A DNA stretch of 64,000 nucleotides, taken from Ricinus communis (taxonomy: Eukaryota; Streptophyta; Magnoliopsida; Malpighiales; Euphorbiaceae). A program made the position numbers and the translations under genes. The notes beneath the pieces were generated by a model. It saw only the letters and a list, made by a program, of their open reading frames with translations. It did no database searches and was not told the DNA's origin. Positions 50,014 through 61,368 of this stretch are shown in pieces. The stretch is taken from assembly GCF_019578655.1 (NCBI RefSeq), contig NC_063262.1, forward strand, positions 1,185,582 to 1,249,581, given 5' to 3'. Every line of letters begins with the position of its first letter. Position 1 is the first letter of the stretch.

Positions 50014-50248
50014 TAGAAAATGATTAAATTTAGTTTCTTCTTATCAAAGAACAGAGAGAGAGAGAGAGAGAAGGCGAGAGAGAAGGATTGAAGAACTTGG
50101 AAAAGAGGGAATGGTTTGGTTTTCTGGTGACTTTTGGGCGAGGAGATCCTTGAAGAAATAATATCTTTTTTTCTTTTTTAGTTGAAAATGAGGGTGGTGG
50201 TGGTGGTGGTGGTAGTGGAGTTTAATCTTAGAAGAAGAACAGAGGATC

Positions 50249-50364
50249 TATAACGGTCCATTTTTTTGAATTTTGGGGCCACACTTATAACGGCCAGGTT
50301 GGTCTGAGGCGTCTCTATAACGGTTATATTTCACGGTCCGCACGCGTCTAAACGCTGCCGTTTT
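50249..50364 (-). promoter_or_regulatory. Cluster of AACGG cores (MSA-like, MYB3R sites) upstream of TPX2
   Basis: Four AACGG cores occur in 116 bp, 240-350 bp before the TPX2 ATG: 50252-50256, 50289-50293 and 50319-50323 on the plus strand, and CCGTT at 50358-50362. Two fit AACGGYYA exactly (AACGGCCA, AACGGTTA) and three share the prefix TATAACGG. Such elements drive G2/M expression via MYB3R factors in plants, as expected for a mitotic gene. Confidence 0.65.
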
Positions 50365-51873
50365 ATCATCTCATCATCCAATGTATTCTATTATTTTCTT
50401 TTAAGCTCCATTTTTTTTTTCTATTGTACTTCTTAGGCTTATTTGCCAACCAAATTAATCAGCCACTTTTAGTTGTTCTTAAAATCTTTTAAAATTTTAA
50501 TAATATACTTTTCATTAATTTAAATTATCAACCAAAATTTATTAATATAATTATAATTTCATCAACAATAAAAAAAAGATAATTAATTCAGCATTAGAGT
50601 CGTTCGCTCATCTCAAAACAAAAAATCGACATTAAGTGAATAAACAAATGACCTAGCATAAGATATTTTTCTCTAATATTTTATTTATTTCTATTAGAAT
50701 TTAAAATAATATTTAATAATCTAATAAATAGTAGAAAGTATTTCAAATTTCAGATTTCTAAGAATTTCAATAAAATTAGTAAATAAATTTCTCTAAAATA
50801 TCTAGAAATGAGTTAGTAATTTTAATGCTGATTAATTCCTTTTTTAATCACTAAAAGTTAATCACAACAACAAAAAGTAATAAGTTGTGCTAATATTGAA
50901 AAATAAAAACAACGTATTAATATTTGAAAATAAGTATACAATAGAAGGTTTATTTAGCAATTAAATATTTCTTCTTCTTATTATTTTGTAAGGATATTTA
51001 CAAATATCCCTTTCAAATTTGCCTTATTCTTAATTTTCGTCCCTATTTTAAAAATACATACTTTCTTCTTTCACCTAATTACATCTGTCGATATATTCAT
51101 TAACGGTATATTAAATGATAAAAGGAAAAAGACAATTTAAATAGTAAAATAATACGTACAATTTACGATTTTTTTATTTAAATAATAAATTAATTCCTGA
51201 TAAAAATGGCATCTCTACATGTTAACTAATTTTTTTAAAATTTTGATCTAATGGATGACTAAAAGAAGAATTATTATGTAAAATGATATATTAATGTGAG
51301 GGATGAAAATGTGTGTTCTTAAAAAAGAAAAAAGAATGTCCTTATATTATAATTCTCTAGCATAGGTATAGAATGCACAAAAAAAAAAAAAAAAAAAACA
51401 AATTATTTGATCCATTATCTTGTTTAGAACAAATTATACACAAACAGATTAATTAAATTCTTGCAAAATCATTTTACAATTTTTTTGTATTATTCTATAT
51501 TTCTTAAATTTTTATTTTGATTAAGTTGAAAACTTTTGAATTCTAGCAATTACTATGTTTCTAAATGTGAGAATTAACTAAATAATAATGATAAGAAGCT
51601 TAATTGATCTCATTCTATGATCAATTTCAAAGGTTTATCATTGAAGGTTGGATGATTTTATTTTGCTTTGAATTTCTATGGAGTTTGTTTAGATAAAATT
51701 AACATAAGCTTTTAACATGGCAGAGAAGTTATGGAGCATGATAAATACATGTTGATAAGCCAACTGATTGCCCCCTTTTGGATTCACAAAGAATGGATGA
51801 TCTTAAAATCTCATCCAATCTTGACAGGAGTTTAAAGAACCTCTGCTGATTCGTTTTCTTGATCATAAACAAA
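50365..51873. other. Intergenic between TPX2 and the nsLTP cluster
   Basis: AT-rich sequence with a 20-base A run at about 51379-51398. No gene seen. The last 140 bp is the promoter of the first nsLTP-like gene. Confidence 0.5.
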
Positions 51874-52338
51874 ATGAGTCGCTTTCTTGCATTTCTGATA
51901 CCTACAGTCTTTGTTTCTGTGTCAGCCATGGCTTACAGAAAGCTGTGGGAGTATACTGATAAAGATTGTGGAGATGTGTACCACAACTTCCTTCCCTGCT
52001 ATAGATTTATTACAGGGAAAATGAATGAACCAACACAGGATTGTTGTTGGGGAGTTGCTGAACTCAATAGTATAGCAAAGCAGAATAGTACTGAACCACA
52101 GAGAATCTGTCAATGCATTGAGTTTCTTGCTGTAGCAGGTGAACGACCTTTCCTTGTTCCTGACATCGATACTCTTCCAATCATGTGTCGGACCCATCTT
52201 AGTTTCCCCATCTCTGTTCGAATGGATTGCTTCAAGTAATAATTACTTCTTCCTTTTTTCTATCTCTTTCAAAAAGAATTCTGAATAAGAAATTGACTTT
52301 TAGTATATATATTTTCCTTCCTTGGCTGCAGGATTTAG
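51874..52338 (+). CDS. Type I nsLTP-like protein, cluster gene 1
   Basis: Secreted eight-cysteine lipid-transfer fold. Exons are 51874-52235 and 52332-52338, encoding 122 aa. The start is ATG at 51874 (MSRFLAFLIPTVFVSVS, signal peptide). Mature cysteines follow the type I spacing: C-X9-C-X14-CC-X20-CXC-X23-C-X13-C (DCGDV, PCYRF, DCCWG, CQC, MCRTH, DCFK). The second exon adds only one and a third codons before the stop; an intron at this position is typical of nsLTP genes. Without it the frame would end two codons earlier, so both readings give nearly the same protein. The HLSFPISVRMDC ending is shared with the other cluster members. Likely apoplastic; the lipid ligand is unknown. Confidence 0.88.
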
Positions 52339-53078
52339 CAAAATGGATAATGTACACTGTCTCCTAATACTCCTATTGCCGCTTGCACCAATAAGACACT
52401 TGAGAAATCATCACTTGATGTGTGTTTTTTTTGTCAGGATTAGTCACAAAATAGATAATGAAATTCTCCTGCAATGCCATATGTATCTTGCTGCTGGGGT
52501 AATAATAATGAGTGTCAACATTTGAAATTGTATGGAAATGTCAATAAATTTAAAGCCAATAGACAGTCTGCAGATCTAATTTCTTTTGCTGAATATGATA
52601 CGAAGCTTGAATAGGAAAAGACAATGCCTTAAGACTCGAATAGAATGAATTAAATTCTGCTCCTGACAGGTTCTAAGACATGGAGAAACTACAAACTCTG
52701 ATGAATGTAAAGCACAGACTTATGAAACCTCAAAGTTGCAGGGCGAGCATGGAGAAGCTTCTTGAGTATGGCATAGAGCAGGAAAACTCCCTTTGAAATG
52801 ACTCGTATCAAATTGCCTAACATTAGCCTGCAATGTTAAACTAGATGCCCCAATTCCACATTTCTCATTAACAAAGATGCATTCATTATTTATTTACATA
52901 GCGTAAGTAATGAGCTTTCTTGAAATAAATCAACAATAACCAATAAGGTAAAGAGCATGATAAATACATGTTCTTTAGCCAACTAACCACTTATAAATTC
53001 ACAAATACGAACAACTCATGCTTCATTTTTGAGGCAAACCTACCATATACAAAATTTGGTAAAGCCAACAAACCATAA

Positions 53079-53521
53079 ATGACTCGCCTGATAGCATTTC
53101 TAACAGTTATCCTCTTAGTTTCTGGATCAGCCATGCCTCAGCAGATACAAGATTTCATCGATTGTTTGAATGTTATTATATACTTCAGCTCATGTATAGG
53201 GTATATCGATGGGCATGTGAGGGAACCAACATGGGGCTGTTGCATGGGAGTTCACGAACTTAATAGGTTAGTGAAACAGGATCGTGATGCCCAGAAGATC
53301 TGTCAATGCATTGAGCTCATTGCAGCCGTAGATGATCCTCCTTTTGTTCTTGCCAACATTGATGCTCTTCCATCCAAATGCCAGACACATCTCAGCTTTC
53401 CCATCTCTGTTAAAAAGAATTGCTCAGAGTAAAATCACTCAATTACCCACAATTCTTTAATCCTATGCAAGATATTGGCTAACCTTTGTTGTTTTCTTTC
53501 TTGTTTTGTAGAGTTCAGTGA
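53079..53521 (+). CDS. Type I nsLTP-like protein, cluster gene 2
   Basis: Paralogue of gene 1. Exons are 53079-53428 and 53512-53521, 119 aa. It has a signal peptide (MTRLIAFLTVILLVSGSA). Cysteine spacing is X9, X14, CC, X19, CXC, X23, X13 (DCLNV, SCIGY, GCCMG, CQC, KCQTH, NCSE). It shares the QKICQCIE and CQTHLSFPISVKKNC blocks with gene 1. The last intron again interrupts the final codons. Upstream is the same GAGCATGATAAATACATG motif as in gene 1. Intact. Confidence 0.88.
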
Positions 53522-54065
53522 AATGATGAATTATGCAGAAGTCTTCTGAACTGAGCCTGGAATATGAAGCCGATAACACGGATAAACATACTCCCCATTA
53601 AGCTACATTTCTTTTTTGTTACTCTAAAATAAAGAGACTAAAAATATAACAGGATCACATTTTGTAATTATGTTAATGTTCTTGATTCTATTGTGTTCTG
53701 CTATGTATTCAGATTCATCATCAAATGGGGTAATTATTCTTTTCCATCTTGCTATTCCATTGCAATTCTAATGCTAGAGATGACAGCAACATGAGCACCA
53801 TGACCACTTGAAAATCTAAAGAAATTAGAGCTGTTGCATAATCAGATTAACACAGCTTCAAAATAGACAATCAGAGATTCATTTCTTCAACCGAACATTT
53901 TCTCAACAGCTCAAAAGTTACAAATTCTAATTTGATTACAACATTTTCTCAGCAGATTTCAATTCTTCAATTGAACTAATTCTCACCTAGAACTAGACTA
54001 CAAAACCAGTGAACTGATAAACGATAATTTGCAGTGAGATGCTGTTAAATCGAGGACAGTAATGG
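53522..54065. other. 3' flank of nsLTP gene 2
   Basis: Non-coding sequence up to the copia insertion; includes the probable 3'UTR of gene 2. Nothing else recognised. Confidence 0.5.
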
Positions 54066-54349
54066 TGTTGAAAGAAGAAATAAAGTAAGTATGGCCTCAG
54101 ACACTGCACAGGTAGAAAAGCCAGTGCAGGGCAGTTCATCACAGGCCCTAAAGAAAGGGAGCAACTATCCCTGTGGCAGGGAAAGACCGCTTCAACCTTT
54201 CCCAGAAAAAGAAAGGGATATTGGACAGAAATACCAAGGCAACCAAGTAGAATAAGCTACCGTTGTACATGTACATATAAATACCAATACAATCAATTGT
54301 AAAAAATCAGAATTACATATCAATAAATTCATCATTTCTATTTTCTTCA
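54066..54349 (+). repeat. Copia element 1, 5' LTR
   Basis: It is 284 bp and runs from TGTTGAAAG to TTTTCTTCA, the standard TG...CA ends. It contains a TATA-like TATAAATACC (about 54276) and a short imperfect hairpin (CTGCACAGG / CCAGTGCAG, about 54105-54130). Confidence 0.93.
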
Positions 54350-54361
54350 TGGTATCAGAGC
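54350..54361 (+). promoter_or_regulatory. Copia element 1 primer-binding site
   Basis: TGGTATCAGAGC directly follows the 5' LTR and matches the 3' end of plant initiator tRNA-Met, the usual copia primer. Confidence 0.95.
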
Positions 54362-54436
54362 AGGATTTAAACCTGTGAAGTACCAATCAAAGCAAACAAA
54401 AACCAAATTCTCAGAATTCCTTTTTGGAAATTCATC

Positions 54437-55546
54437 ATGTCCCAAATTGATAACAGATTAACCAATATAATCTTGAGAGGTAATCAAAATTACTTCGAGT
54501 GGTCAAAATCCGTTTACATAGGGCTTAATGGCAGAAGAAAATTAGGGTTCATAACAGGGACTAAACCCAAACCCAAACCCACTAGACCAGAAGCCCCGAC
54601 AAAAGAAGAAGCAGAAAAAATCGAAGAATGGCAGACGACAGACCACATGGTCATGTCGTTGCTCACTAGCACTATGGAGCCCTAAATTTCCAGGCTCTCT
54701 ATGTTGCTGGAATCATCAAAAGCAATATGGGACAAGGTAAAATGCCTGTATGGTCATCAACAAAATTTTGCACATATTTTCAATCTTAAACAGGAATTGG
54801 CCAGAATCACTCAAGGCACAAAATCAAGCTCGCAATATGCCACAGAAATATTAATGAGATGGGAAGAGCTTCAAAATTACTTACCTCCTTCAACAGACGC
54901 AGCAGAAATACAAAAAAAAGTTGAGAATGACCTCGTATTCACTTACCTGGGAGGATTGGACTCAAACTACGAGAGCTTGAGGTCGCAAATCCTCCTGTCC
55001 CCAGAACTGCCAAACATCGACACAGTTATTGCAACCGTTCAGTGCGAGGAGACGCGAAGGAATCTAATGAATCCCTCGGCCTCTCTTGAACTCGCGGAGA
55101 ATCAAGCTTTTGCTTCGCGTCGCCCCAACACCAACGAAGGAGGCCGGACACGGGGAGGACCTGGCACGGGCGATCGATGTGACCACTGTAAAAAGCAGGG
55201 TCACCATCGTGCCCAGTGCTGGCACCTACACCCACATCTTCGGCCAGCTCGAGGTTGGGAGAAGGGGAGCGGTGCGGAAGGGATGAAGAAAGAAGGGAGA
55301 AGACGGGTAGAGGAAAACCCTAGGGAGAAAGGAGAAGTTGGGGGCTGGGCGTCATATGCCAAAAGTTATATGACGCCCCGACCCGACTCCCTATGGTTAC
55401 ATCAACCCGACCCAAGGGAGCAACCCGACCCGGAAAAACTGGATTGGACCCGACCCGACTACAATACCTCCGGGTTAGGCCCGATCCACCAGGCCCAGCA
55501 GAGCCAGCAGGCCCTCCAGGCCCAACAGGCCATCCAAGCCCGGTAG
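54437..55546 (+). pseudogene. Copia element 1 gag region, broken
   Basis: From the ATG at 54437 it encodes the copia gag domain (NYFEWSKSV; LYGHQQNFAHIFNLKQEL; LGGLDSNYESLRSQIL) and a zinc knuckle CDHCKKQGHHRAQC. A stop at 54683-54685 interrupts the N-terminal part, and a second stop at 55544-55546 ends the Gln/Pro-rich tail. Confidence 0.85.
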
Positions 55547-55577
55547 GCCCACCAGCTCTCCAGCCCAAAGAAGCCCA

Positions 55578-58500
55578 GTGGCCAAAATGTTGGCCCAATT
55601 ACAGGCCTTGGTTCTCCAACCCAACGGGTTCGGGTCAACTCAACCCGACGGGTCAGGTTCGGTTCAAACTGCTTTAAATTCCTTACAAAATTCTTTAAAA
55701 CCCTGTCAAAATACCTGGATTATTGACTCAGGGGCAACATATCACATTACCTGGGATCCAAAAAACTTCAAAAATCTTAATTTTGTTTCCAATTCCTACC
55801 ATGTGACTGTTGCAAATGGAGAAAAAGTCAAAATTCAAGGATATGACACTACAAATTTACTTGACTCTCACATTGAAAATATTTTATATTTGCCTGAATT
55901 TAAATCTAATCTATTATCTATGGGTAAAATTACTTGTGATTTAAACTGCAATGTCATCTTCTCACCTACCTCAGTCATATTTCAGGATCGAATTTCCCGG
56001 AAGACGATTGGTGAAGGAAAACTAGAAAATGGCCTCTACTACCTTCATGCTACACCCAAGAAATGTTTTTTGTCAACAAACCCTAACCACGGCATGTTAA
56101 TGCATCAGCGGTTTGGGCATCCATCCGACAATGTTTTAAATAAATTATTTCATTATAACTTAAATTCCAGCAGTTGTGATGTGTGTAAATTTTCTAAACA
56201 CACTCTATTACCTTTTTCTTTATCCTCCAGTGTATCTGAAAAAGCTTTTGATTTAATTCACTCTGATGTTTGGGGACCTGCCCCTGTTACTTCCTATAAT
56301 CATTTTAGATATTTTATCACATTCATTGATGATTATTCTCGTACTACTTGGGTTTATTTACTAAAAGGAAAAAATGAAGTTTTTTCTCGTTTTCAAGAAT
56401 TCTATAATTTCATACAAAACCAATATAATGCTACTTTAAAAAATTTTCGCTCCGACAACGGCACAGAGTACATAAACTAAAATTCTTCTACATTCTTTAA
56501 ACAAAAAGGGATTGTTTATCAAACCACTTGTATCAATACTCTTGAACAAAATGGTATTTCTGAACGTAAAAATAGACACCTTCTCAATGTCGTTCGTATT
56601 CTCCTTTTTCAAAATAATGTCCCATCGATTTTTTGGTTAGATACCCTTTTAACTGCTGCCTACCTGATTAATAGACTTCCCACTGCCATTTTAAAGCATT
56701 TGAGTCCCCTAGAGGTCCTCAAAGGTAGAAAAATTGAATTAAGTCACCTCAGGTCTTTGGCTGTGTTTGTTATGTTCACATCAACCGTCAACACAAACTC
56801 GATAAAAGTTCTGTCAAAACCTTGTTTTTAGGATATTCCTCCACTGAAAAGGGATATAAATGTTATGACCCCTATACTCACAAAACCTACATCTCTCGCG
56901 ATGTCTCATTTCTCGAGACAGTTCCTTATTACACCACTCGAAATCATAGTAATCCTCATGGGCCATGCCCGCTAGTATTTCCGCCCAACTCTGATTTTTA
57001 TCTTAGCAGCCCTACTCAGGATTCTCTACAGGGGGAGCCGTCTCCAGTCTCAAGGTCAATTCCTTCAGGGGAAGACAATACAATTGGAGATACAGCCTCT
57101 GAAATTTAACCCCAAATCCAACCTCAACCGCAGGAGGAAGCAATCACCTTGAGAAGGTCCACTCGTCAAACTCGCCCCCCCTAAAATTAAGAGATTATGT
57201 ATCTCATTCGGTAACTTACCCTATCCAAAGTTTTATTTCCTATGATACCATATCAAGCCATACCGTAGCTACTTAAGCCAGATCTCATCTCAACTTTTAC
57301 GAAGCCAACACCAATCCCAAATGGTGTAGGGCTATGAAAGAAGTACTTTAAGTGTTAGAAAAGAATAACACTTAGAATATTGTACCCCTTCTTGCAAATA
57401 AGAAACCCGTTGGATGCAAGTGAATATACAAAATAAAGTATAATAGCGATGGGACTATTGAGAGATACAAGGCCAGACTTGTCGCCAGAGGCTTCACGCA
57501 AACTTACGGAGTTGATTACCAAGAGACGTTTGCTCCGGTTGCCAAGATGAACACTGTCAGAATCCTTCTCTCAGTTGCAACTAATCAGGGGTGGAGCTTA
57601 TTCCAAATGGATGTCAAGAACGCCTTTTTACAAGGAAACCTAGAAGAAGAAATTTATATGACTCTCCCCCTTGGCCACGAATCAACCACAAATGCTTCCC
57701 TAGTATGTAGGCTAAAAAAGGCTATCTATGGGCTTAAACAATCTCCGAGAGCATGGTATGCCAAACTAAGCCTCTTTCTATTAAAAATTGGTTTTACTAA
57801 ATGTGATTTTGACTCCTCTATGTTTGTTAAACACAATCACACACACACTATCATTATTCTAGTCTATGTTGATGATATCATAATAACAGGAAATGATGAT
57901 CAAGGTATTAAAGATGTCAAACAAAGTCTAAAGACAGAGTTTGATATTAAGGACTTTGGGCAGCTCTCTTATTTCCTAGGCATAGAAATGTCAAAGTCTA
58001 CGAAACGTTTATTCCTATGTCAAAGGAAATACACTCTTGATCTATTAAAAGAAACTGGAAAATTAGGGGCTAAACCTGCCAACACTCCTTTGGAAACCAA
58101 AGTCAAACTCAATCTAGAAGATGGAAAACCTCTAGCCAACATAGGACATTATCAACGTTTGGTAGGAAAATTAATATATCTTACTGTCACTAGACCTGAC
58201 ATATCATTTGCAGTAAGTATGGTGAGCCAGTTTATGCATGCCCCTCGCACCTGTCACCTAGAAGCTATAGATAGGATTCTCAGATACCTAAAGGGAACCC
58301 CAGGACAGGGAATATGGATGAAGAATAACAATTCTAATTCTATAGTTGGTTTCTCTAATGCAGATTGGGCTCGAAGCTGTGACAGAAAGTCAACCACTGG
58401 TTTTTGTATCTTTGTAGGAGGAAACTTGGTAACATGGAAATGCAAAAAGCAAAGCGTTGTTGCTAGATCTAGCGCAGAAGCTGAATACCGTGCAATGGCA

Positions 58501-58826
58501 TCTACAGCTAGCGAACTCATTTGGATCAAGCAAGTCCTCAAAGACATGAAAGTTGAAATCAACGGACTTATGACGATGCATTGTGATAACCAAGCTGCCC
58601 GTCACATTGCATCAAACCCTGTGTTTCATGAACGAACTAAACACATTGAAGTGGATTGCCACTTCATCAGGGAAAAAGTTCAAAAGGGAGACATTGAAAC
58701 TCCTTATATCAAGAGCCATGACCAACTAGCAGACATCCTTACAAAGGCACTTGACAAACAGATGCATCACTCAATTCTAAGCAAGATGGGTTCGATCAAC
58801 CTCTACGAACCTAACTTGAGAGGGAG
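55578..58826 (+). pseudogene. Copia element 1 pol region (protease, integrase, RT, RNase H), broken
   Basis: Protease motif IDSGATYHI (about 55724) is followed by the HHCC zinc finger of integrase (MHQRFGHP, CDVCKF) and the D..D core (DLIHSDVWGP, FRSDNGTEY). The frame stops at 56478-56480 and shifts near 56700-56830. An integrase C-terminal block (FLGYSSTEKGYKCYDP) is followed by stops at 57107-57300. A long frame from 57547 then covers RT (VYVDDIIITG) and RNase H (CDNQAARHI, ERTKHIEVDCHF) and reads on into the 3' LTR. Confidence 0.88.
58816..58826 (+). other. Copia element 1 polypurine tract
   Basis: TTGAGAGGGAG immediately precedes the 3' LTR, at the position where plus-strand synthesis is primed. 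Confidence 0.85.
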
Positions 58827-59109
58827 TGTTGAAAGAAGAAATAAAGTAAGTATGGCCTCAGACACTGCACAGGCAGAAAAGCCTGTGCAGGGCAGTTCAT
58901 CACAAGCCCTGAAGAAAGGGAGCAACCATTCCTGTGGCAGGAAAGGCCGCTCCAACCTTTCCTAGAAAAAGAAAGGGACGTTGGACAGAAATACCAAGGC
59001 AACCAAGAAGAATAGGCTACCGTTGTACATGTACATATAAATACTAACACAATCAATTATAAAAGATCAGAATTACATATCAATAAATTCATCATTTCTA
59101 TTTTCTTTA
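58827..59109 (+). repeat. Copia element 1, 3' LTR
   Basis: It is 283 bp and about 94% identical to the 5' LTR by eye. It ends TTTTCTTTA, so the terminal CA has decayed to TA. Its hairpin CTGCACAGGC / GCCTGTGCAG with a six-base loop (58867-58892) is perfect here. Confidence 0.92.
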
Positions 59110-59555
59110 GAAAGTAGTGATTTAGGTATATAGAAAATTACATTATCAGAGTATTATTTTTTGTTGAACCTGTACCTCCAATAACCAAAAAGAATAATCA
59201 ACTATTAGGTGTTGATTCTTTAATACAGTTGTTCAGTGAAAAACAACTATCATCTCTACAAAACCTGTGAACCAAATGCCTCTAAGTCTGATCGGACTAT
59301 AATTAGCATTAAACATCTAGACAATTGCGTGTTTTCATTTTTAAGCTACAGATCAAATCAAACTAACGACTCCCAACAGCTTATGAGCGTAATGACTCCC
59401 GACAACTTATGAGCAAATTAAGGAGCATGATAATTGCATAGAACAAAACCAACTAAAACTTTTCCAGGAATTACTGATAAAAATGGCAACTATAATCTCC
59501 TTTCGTTTATACATATATAACTCAATCATCACAGGGATCAATACATAAACTAGCA
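59110..59555. other. Promoter region of nsLTP gene 3
   Basis: It contains a small tandem repeat of AATGACTCCCRACARCTTATGAGC (about 59365-59412) and the cluster-wide motif GGAGCATGATAATTGCAT at about 59421. No other gene. Confidence 0.55.
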
Positions 59556-59990
59556 ATGGCTCGTTTTGTTAGTTATCTAATACTTATCCTGTTAATGTCA
59601 TCAGAGTTAATTAAAATTACGTCTGTCACTTCTGTATGCGAATTGGTATTCCAGTACTTCCCTGACTGCATGGATTTTCTCTCAGGCAAATACTATAAAC
59701 CATCAAAGCGATGTTGCCTGCACATTTTCAAACTCAATTTAATAGCTAGGCATGGAATTGGACCAAAGTGGATTTGCTGGTGCATTGAACTCATGGTGAC
59801 AGGTTGGCCGATGAATGCTACCCGAATCCAGGAACTTCCAGTCAAGTGTCACACACGTCTCAGTTTCCCCATTTCTGAAAGGATGGACTGCAATAAGTAG
59901 GTTCTGAACTTTCCCTCTCTTTCTCCCTCTTTTGAAGTGCTATTATCTGAATTCACACTTATACTGTGCTTGGCTTTCTGCAGGGCATAG
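59556..59990 (+). CDS. Type I nsLTP-like protein, cluster gene 3
   Basis: Exons are 59556-59896 and 59984-59990, 115 aa. It has a signal peptide (MARFVSYLILILLMSS). The eight cysteines are spaced X9, X14, CC, X19, CXC, X21, X13 (VCELV, DCMDF, RCCLH, CWC, KCHTR, DCNK). The residue between the paired CXC cysteines is Trp instead of Gln; a bulky residue there is unusual for type I proteins. The ending RLSFPISERMDC matches genes 1 and 2. The intron again sits in the last codons. Complete and apparently functional. Confidence 0.86.
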
Positions 59991-60564
59991 ATTTGAAAGG
60001 ATCAAGCAGCTCTGTTGACAGAGATGCTATTATAAAATATGTATAGTTTGATTTATGTTTAAGCTACATGCCTAATCCGAAGGATATGGAAAATGTCTGA
60101 TACTCTGCATGTCCCAGCTTCCAGAAACAGCTTATATAGTAGAATCAAGATTCAAGTATTTCGAACTCTAATAAAAATAGGAATTTAAATTCTGTATACC
60201 AAAAACAATTAACCACTAAGAAAGTTATTCCACAATCTATGTCCATGTAATGCAGGAAGAACAAGCCATCAAATCCTGGAACTAAAATCAGCACTAGTAC
60301 GGACTGTTGTGTAATTTAATTCCTTACTTGTCTTGGCCTATTAAATTATTTTCCAAGATCTTAATTGTAAAAGATTAGCGTTTTCAGTTAAAAATTGCCA
60401 TCAAAGCAAACTATCAAACCTCAACAACTTCTGAGCAACACGGGGCATTTGATAATTGCATATATAGAAAGAAGCCGAAACAAACTTTTCTTTGCTTTAC
60501 CCACAAAAATGGCAACTCCCATCTCCATTCTTCACTACTTAGCTTTACCAGGCAAAAAGTAACA

Positions 60565-60964
60565 ATGGCTCGATATCTAATATTTATCCTGCTAGCATTA
60601 TCAGGATTAAATATTGCTCAATCAAAAGGCAGGTTGCTGCCTCTCTCTGAAATGTAATGGAGTACTTTCCTTCATGCTTGAATTTTCTAAGAGGTGCTTA
60701 CCATCAACCATCTGCATAATATTGTTTTAACATTGAGAAAATAAATGCATTGGCTGAGCATGGAATTGGGGCCACAGCTGATCTGTATAAGCATCGAGTA
60801 CATGGTGAATGATAACAGTATCATTCAACTTCCCCTATCTCAAAGTATGGACTGCAACAACTGCACATTCCCATTTTAATTCTCTTACTTCTTGAAAAGG
60901 AAAAATGGCATTGCAAAGTATATGCAATAACATTACTATTTTCTTTTTTCTAATGCAGGGCTTA
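60565..60964 (+). pseudogene. Decayed copy of nsLTP gene 3 (cluster gene 4)
   Basis: ATG at 60565 (MARYLIFILLALSGLN) and downstream blocks align by eye with gene 3: YFPSCLNFL, HQPSA where gene 3 has YKPSK, AEHGIG, and a final SMDCNN. Frame breaks and stops occur near 60650, 60718 and 60730, and the fourth cysteine region is lost. The tiny second exon (acceptor TGCAG, then GGCTTAA, 60958-60964) is still visible. Confidence 0.8.
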
Positions 60965-61184
60965 AAAGGTGAAGTTAGCTTATCTAATTGAGAAGATAGT
61001 ACAGAGTTTCTATATTAACATCAATTCAGTATACAATTACTTGTACAATTTCTAGTAATAGCTAATTAAGAGCATATTTAATTAATTGGGAAGATTATTA
61101 TTTCGTAACTACTGTATTATCAACAATTCAAGGAGCACAAGTTTTATATGCAAATAACCCTAATCAACAAAAAGACTAACTGCC
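60965..61184. other. Spacer between nsLTP copies 4 and 5
   Basis: AT-rich, non-coding; nothing recognised. Confidence 0.4.
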
Positions 61185-61310
61185 CCATCTCTTAGTGGCG
61201 TGACGGTATTGCCTTTGTCGTCAAGGCACCTGGAGAGAGGCTGTTCGAGCCCTAGCTAGTTAAATACTGTGAATTATATGTACCTTTAGCTCGACATGTA
61301 TAAATATATT
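61185..61310 (+). mobile_element. Possible tRNA-derived SINE
   Basis: It has RNA polymerase III-type boxes: an A-box-like TAGTGGCGTGACGG (about 61193) and a B box GTTCGAGCC (61243-61251), about 40 bp apart. It does not fold as a tRNA, and a T/A-rich tail follows. It lies directly upstream of nsLTP copy 5 and may supply part of its promoter. Confidence 0.45.
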
Positions 61311-61368
61311 TGTAATCTCTCTGACAACCATCAATTGAATACTACCCAAAAGAAGAAAAAAAAGAAAT

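Larger units (their letters stand above)
54066..59109 (+). mobile_element. Complete-length but inactive Ty1/copia retrotransposon (element 1)
   Basis: The 5.04-kb element has two LTRs, a primer-binding site, degenerate gag-pol and a polypurine tract. By eye the LTRs differ at about 18 of 283 positions (roughly 6%), so the insertion is not recent. Order is gag, protease, integrase, reverse transcriptase, RNase H, as in copia. Several stops and shifts make it non-autonomous. It sits between nsLTP genes 2 and 3 in the same orientation. No matching 5-bp target duplication is seen (AATGG left, GAAAG right). Confidence 0.93.

Noticed and set aside
55320..55598. GC-rich minus-strand frame in copia element 1
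   Set aside because: It is a shadow of the Pro/Gln-rich gag tail (repeated GCCC and GACCCGAC).
61193..61252. A tRNA gene upstream of nsLTP copy 5
   Set aside because: Pol III boxes are present but no cloverleaf stems can be formed; a SINE is the better reading.
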